From Pseudorhodobacter antarcticus (lineage in GTDB: Bacteria > Pseudomonadota > Alphaproteobacteria > Rhodobacterales > Rhodobacteraceae), in contig NZ_FOCO01000014.1 in NCBI RefSeq assembly GCF_900110135.1, positions 23,525 to 87,524 on the forward strand: a DNA stretch of 64,000 bases. Direction: 5' to 3'. Below, piece by piece: positions 61,787-64,000 of the stretch. The notes below the pieces were generated by a model that saw nothing but the letters and a program-made list of their open reading frames with translations, was not told the origin of the DNA and ran no database searches. How positions within the stretch are numbered: the stretch's first letter is position 1; each line of letters starts with the position of its first letter. Both the position numbers and the translations under genes were made by a program.

Positions 61787-61932
61787 AAAATCTTGCGGGC
61801 ACGTCTTTTATCCCATCATCATCTAGCGGCGCGGTTGCGCGCTGTTCTGTTTTCGGTTACGTCTCATCCCCCGTGATGGTGCGATTCTGAGACGCGTTAT
61901 TGCATTGAAAATCGTTCACGGGGGTCCACCAC

Positions 61933-63576
61933 ATGGCACGTTATATCTTCATCACGGGTGGGGTTGTGTCCTCATTGGGCAAGGGGCTTGCCTCGGCAGC
62001 CCTTGGCGCATTGCTGCAAGCGCGGGGATATTCGGTGCGGCTGCGCAAGCTGGACCCATATTTGAACGTCGACCCCGGCACGATGTCACCGTTTGAACAT
62101 GGCGAGGTGTTCGTGACCGATGATGGCGCGGAAACCGACCTTGATCTTGGCCATTACGAACGGTTCACCGGCGTGCCTGCGCGCAAAACCGACAGCGTGT
62201 CATCAGGGCGCATCTATTCCACCGTGCTGGAAAAGGAACGGCGCGGCGATTATCTTGGCAAGACCATTCAGGTGGTCCCCCATGTCACCAATGAAATCAA
62301 AGATTACCTGCGCATCGGCGAAGCGGAGGTCGATTTCATGCTGTGCGAAATTGGCGGCACCGTGGGCGACATCGAAGGCCTGCCGTTTTTTGAAGCGATC
62401 CGGCAGTTCATCCACGAACGCCCGCGCGGTGAATGTATCTTGATGCATCTGACATTGCTGCCCTATTTGGCCGCATCGGGCGAGTTGAAGACCAAACCCA
62501 CCCAACACTCGGTCAAGGAACTGCAATCCATCGGCCTTGCGCCGGATGTGCTGCTGCTGCGCTCCGAACACCCAATCCCCGAAAAAGAACGCGAAAAAAT
62601 TGCGCTGTTTTGCAATGTGCGCAAGGAATCGGTCATCGCCGCTTATGATCTGAAAACCATCTATGAAGCGCCGCTGGCCTATCACCGCGAGGGGTTGGAC
62701 CAAGCCGTGCTGGACGCGTTCGGCATTTCCCCCGCACCCCGCCCCAACCTGACCCGCTGGGAAGATGTGATGGACCGCATCACCAATGCCGAAGGCGAAG
62801 TGCGCGTGGCGATTGTGGGCAAATACACCCAACTTGGCGATGCGTATAAATCAATTGCCGAGGCGCTGACCCATGGCGGCATGGCCAACCGCACCCGCGT
62901 GCGCATCGAATGGGTCGATGCCGAACTTTTTGAACGCGAAGACCCTGCCCCGCATCTGCAACGCTTTCACGCCATTCTGGTGCCCGGCGGTTTTGGCGAA
63001 CGCGGCACCGAAGGCAAGATCAAAGCCGTGGAATTTGCCCGCACCCGTGGCGTGCCCTACCTTGGCATCTGTCTGGGCATGCAAATGGCCGTGATTGAGG
63101 CGGCGCGCCATTTGGCCGGCGTGACCAATGCAGGGTCTGAGGAGTTTGACCATGAAGCAGGCGAAAAGCGGTTTACGCCCGTGATTTATCACCTGAAAGA
63201 ATGGGTGCAAGGCAACCATGTGGTGGAACGCAAACTGGGCGATGACAAAGGCGGGTCCATGCGCCTTGGGGCCTATAACGCCAAGCTGACGCCCGGTTCG
63301 CGCGTCGCCGAAGTCTATGGCACGCTTGAAATTGAAGAACGCCACCGCCACCGCTATGAGGTTGATATGACCTACCGCGACAAGCTGGAGGCTTGCGGGC
63401 TGATGTTTTCCGGCATGTCCCCCGACGGCAAACTGCCCGAGATTGTGGAGGTCAAAGGCCACCCATGGTTCATCGGCGTGCAGTTTCACCCGGAGTTGAA
63501 GTCAAAACCCTTCGCCCCGCATCCGTTGTTTGCTGATTTTATCAGGGCGGCGGTGGAGGCGTCTAGGTTGGTTTGA
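61933..63576 (+). CDS. pyrG: CTP synthase
   Basis: A 547-residue enzyme aminating UTP to CTP. The N-terminal synthase domain has the P-loop [29 protein letters not shown] and [30 protein letters not shown]. The C-terminal class I glutamine amidotransferase has the nucleophile in [12 protein letters not shown], and His/Glu in [19 protein letters not shown]. Complete and typical. It is the last intact gene before the insertion element; a new gene starts 12 bases downstream. Confidence 0.97.
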   Translation: MARYIFITGGVVSSLGKGLASAALGALLQARGYSVRLRKLDPYLNVDPGTMSPFEHGEVFVTDDGAETDLDLGHYERFTGVPARKTDSVSSGRIYSTVLEKERRGDYLGKTIQVVPHVTNEIKDYLRIGEAEVDFMLCEIGGTVGDIEGLPFFEAIRQFIHERPRGECILMHLTLLPYLAASGELKTKPTQHSVKELQSIGLAPDVLLLRSEHPIPEKEREKIALFCNVRKESVIAAYDLKTIYEAPLAYHREGLDQAVLDAFGISPAPRPNLTRWEDVMDRITNAEGEVRVAIVGKYTQLGDAYKSIAEALTHGGMANRTRVRIEWVDAELFEREDPAPHLQRFHAILVPGGFGERGTEGKIKAVEFARTRGVPYLGICLGMQMAVIEAARHLAGVTNAGSEEFDHEAGEKRFTPVIYHLKEWVQGNHVVERKLGDDKGGSMRLGAYNAKLTPGSRVAEVYGTLEIEERHRHRYEVDMTYRDKLEACGLMFSGMSPDGKLPEIVEVKGHPWFIGVQFHPELKSKPFAPHPLFADFIRAAVEASRLV

Positions 63577-63588
63577 GGGGAGCAGAGA

Positions 63589-63699
63589 ATGAAAAATAAA
63601 GTGCTGGTGAGCGTTGACTCCTTGCACCAACATTTTGGGGATCAATTAAGTTTTTTAAGGGCACCTCGATTTTTGACTGTTTTCGCGGCAACGGGATAG
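63589..63699 (+). pseudogene. Gene start interrupted by the insertion element
   Basis: An ATG at 63589, with GGGGAGCAGAG ahead, opens a frame that reads MKNKVLVSVDSLHQHFGDQL. After about 23 codons it meets the presumed IS target TTAA (63655-63658), then continues into IS sequence and stops at TAG 63697-63699. It looks like the 5' end of a gene split by the insertion. The remaining part would lie beyond the element, outside the window. The 23 residues are too few to assign a family. It probably belonged to the pyrG transcript. Confidence 0.55.
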
Positions 63700-64000
63700 C
63701 AGGTTCCGCCCAAAGCGCGTCAGCGACCTTCAACTGACAGAGTGTTGCCTTGGGTTTGATGATGTGCTGCCCATTTCGCTTCGCGGACCTTCGGTTCAGG
63801 GCCGTTTTTGGCGATGCGCAGCATGATCTGCGTCTGTGTTCGCCCGTGTTTCAGGCTGGGTGAGGGTTGATGCGACCCAGTTGGGCGAGACGGCGCATGT
63901 TGTAGGTGAGATTCTTCATCCCGATTTTGGCCTTGGCCCGAACCAGACCGATCGTGCGCACGAGGGTGCCGCCCATGTCGTTGGCTTGCGCGCCAAAAAT
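63659..64000 (-). mobile_element. IS5-family-like insertion sequence, partial (runs off the right edge)
   Basis: The transposase end at 63851-64000 (minus strand) is typical of IS5-family elements. The element appears to begin at 63659 with GGGCACCTCGATTTTTGACT, immediately after TTAA, a tetranucleotide that fits the YTAR target duplication of this family. The other end and the second target copy are outside the window. About 190 bases between the terminus and transposase stop contain no clear gene. Confidence 0.7.
63851..64000 (-). CDS. IS5-family transposase, C-terminal 49 residues (partial)
   Basis: The minus strand from the window edge to the TGA at 63851-63853 encodes an open stretch that includes GGTLVRTIGLVRAKAKIGMK and NLTYNMRRLAQLGRINPHPA. 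The VRTIG-x6-KIGMKNLTYNMRRL pattern is the conserved end of IS5-type DDE transposases. The catalytic residues are upstream, outside the window, so activity cannot be judged. Confidence 0.8.
   Translation of the reverse strand: MFGAQANDMGGTLVRTIGLVRAKAKIGMKNLTYNMRRLAQLGRINPHPA

Noticed and set aside
61754..61932. A tRNA or small RNA gene between secG and pyrG
   Set aside because: Only short palindromes (GGGCCCCAA/TTGGGGCCC and GTCTCA/TGAGAC) are present; no cloverleaf or promoter-terminator pair was found.

Overview
The window is a 64 kb stretch of chromosome from a GC-rich alphaproteobacterium, almost certainly a member of the Rhodobacterales (Rhodobacteraceae/Roseobacter group). The assignment rests on gene content and order: a Suv3-like RNA helicase next to an S4 protein, fdxA and carD; the hflK-hflC-degP run; an Anbu peptidase / transglutaminase / alpha-E / circularly permuted ATP-grasp block; an RpoH-type sigma factor beside an RluA-type pseudouridine synthase; and several small proteins typical of this order (DUF2842, DUF6476- and DUF6524-like). 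Coding density is very high, many genes overlap by 1 to 4 bases, and nearly everything looks chromosomal. I saw no tRNA, rRNA, CRISPR array or prophage.

Layout, left to right. 1-6.8 kb: a DUF2147 protein, an EamA exporter, hisB-hisH, a four-gene manganese/zinc/iron-type ABC transporter whose promoter carries two Fur-family-like operators, and a lipoprotein lytic transglycosylase. 7-10.6 kb: O-acetylhomoserine sulfhydrylase, a PLP aminotransferase and a SIMPL-domain protein. 10.8-14.1 kb: a 1117-residue envelope-spanning protein with a PilM/GspL-like head and a PilP/GspC-like tail. 14.3-17.9 kb: 4-hydroxyphenylpyruvate dioxygenase with a divergent AsnC/Lrp regulator that has an in-frame TGA, and a Kef-type antiporter. 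18-21.4 kb: cobT/cobS (divergent), carD, fdxA and an S4 protein. 21.4-26.3 kb: Suv3-like helicase, TPR protein, SCP2-like protein and a lysophospholipase-like hydrolase. 26.3-31.1 kb: the Anbu operon. 31.3-37.1 kb: oligoendopeptidase F, a sulfotransferase, a capsule-type protein, a Gfo/Idh/MocA oxidoreductase, and a two-gene DUF2145 unit behind an array of GAAC-N3-GTTC sites. 37.2-43.9 kb: rpoH, pseudouridine synthase, a hybrid histidine kinase, an FG-GAP protein, a 2Fe-2S ferredoxin, a peptidoglycan-binding lipoprotein and an HD protein. 44-50 kb: rpiA-gor-hflK-hflC followed by a terminator and degP. 50-58 kb: serine deaminase, a second sulfotransferase, a second EamA exporter, thiamine pyrophosphokinase, a large low-complexity protein, DUF2842 and purA. 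58-61.2 kb: small membrane and hypothetical genes and a cobalt-type nitrile hydratase operon. 61.3-64 kb: secG, pyrG, then a gene start cut after about 23 codons by an IS5-family-like element that runs off the window.

Functionally the window is mostly housekeeping: nucleotide, histidine, sulfur amino acid, tyrosine, cobalamin and thiamine metabolism, envelope protein quality control (HflKC, DegP), redox and metal homeostasis, and heat-shock sigma control. Accessory interest lies in the nitrile hydratase operon, the Anbu block, the PilM/PilP-like fusion, the surface-polysaccharide-like cluster and the IS insertion. No complete novel defence or mobile system is evident. The best candidates for under-described biology are the PilM/PilP-like fusion protein, the GAAC-N3-GTTC-controlled DUF2145 unit, and the operator geometry of the metal-transport promoter.
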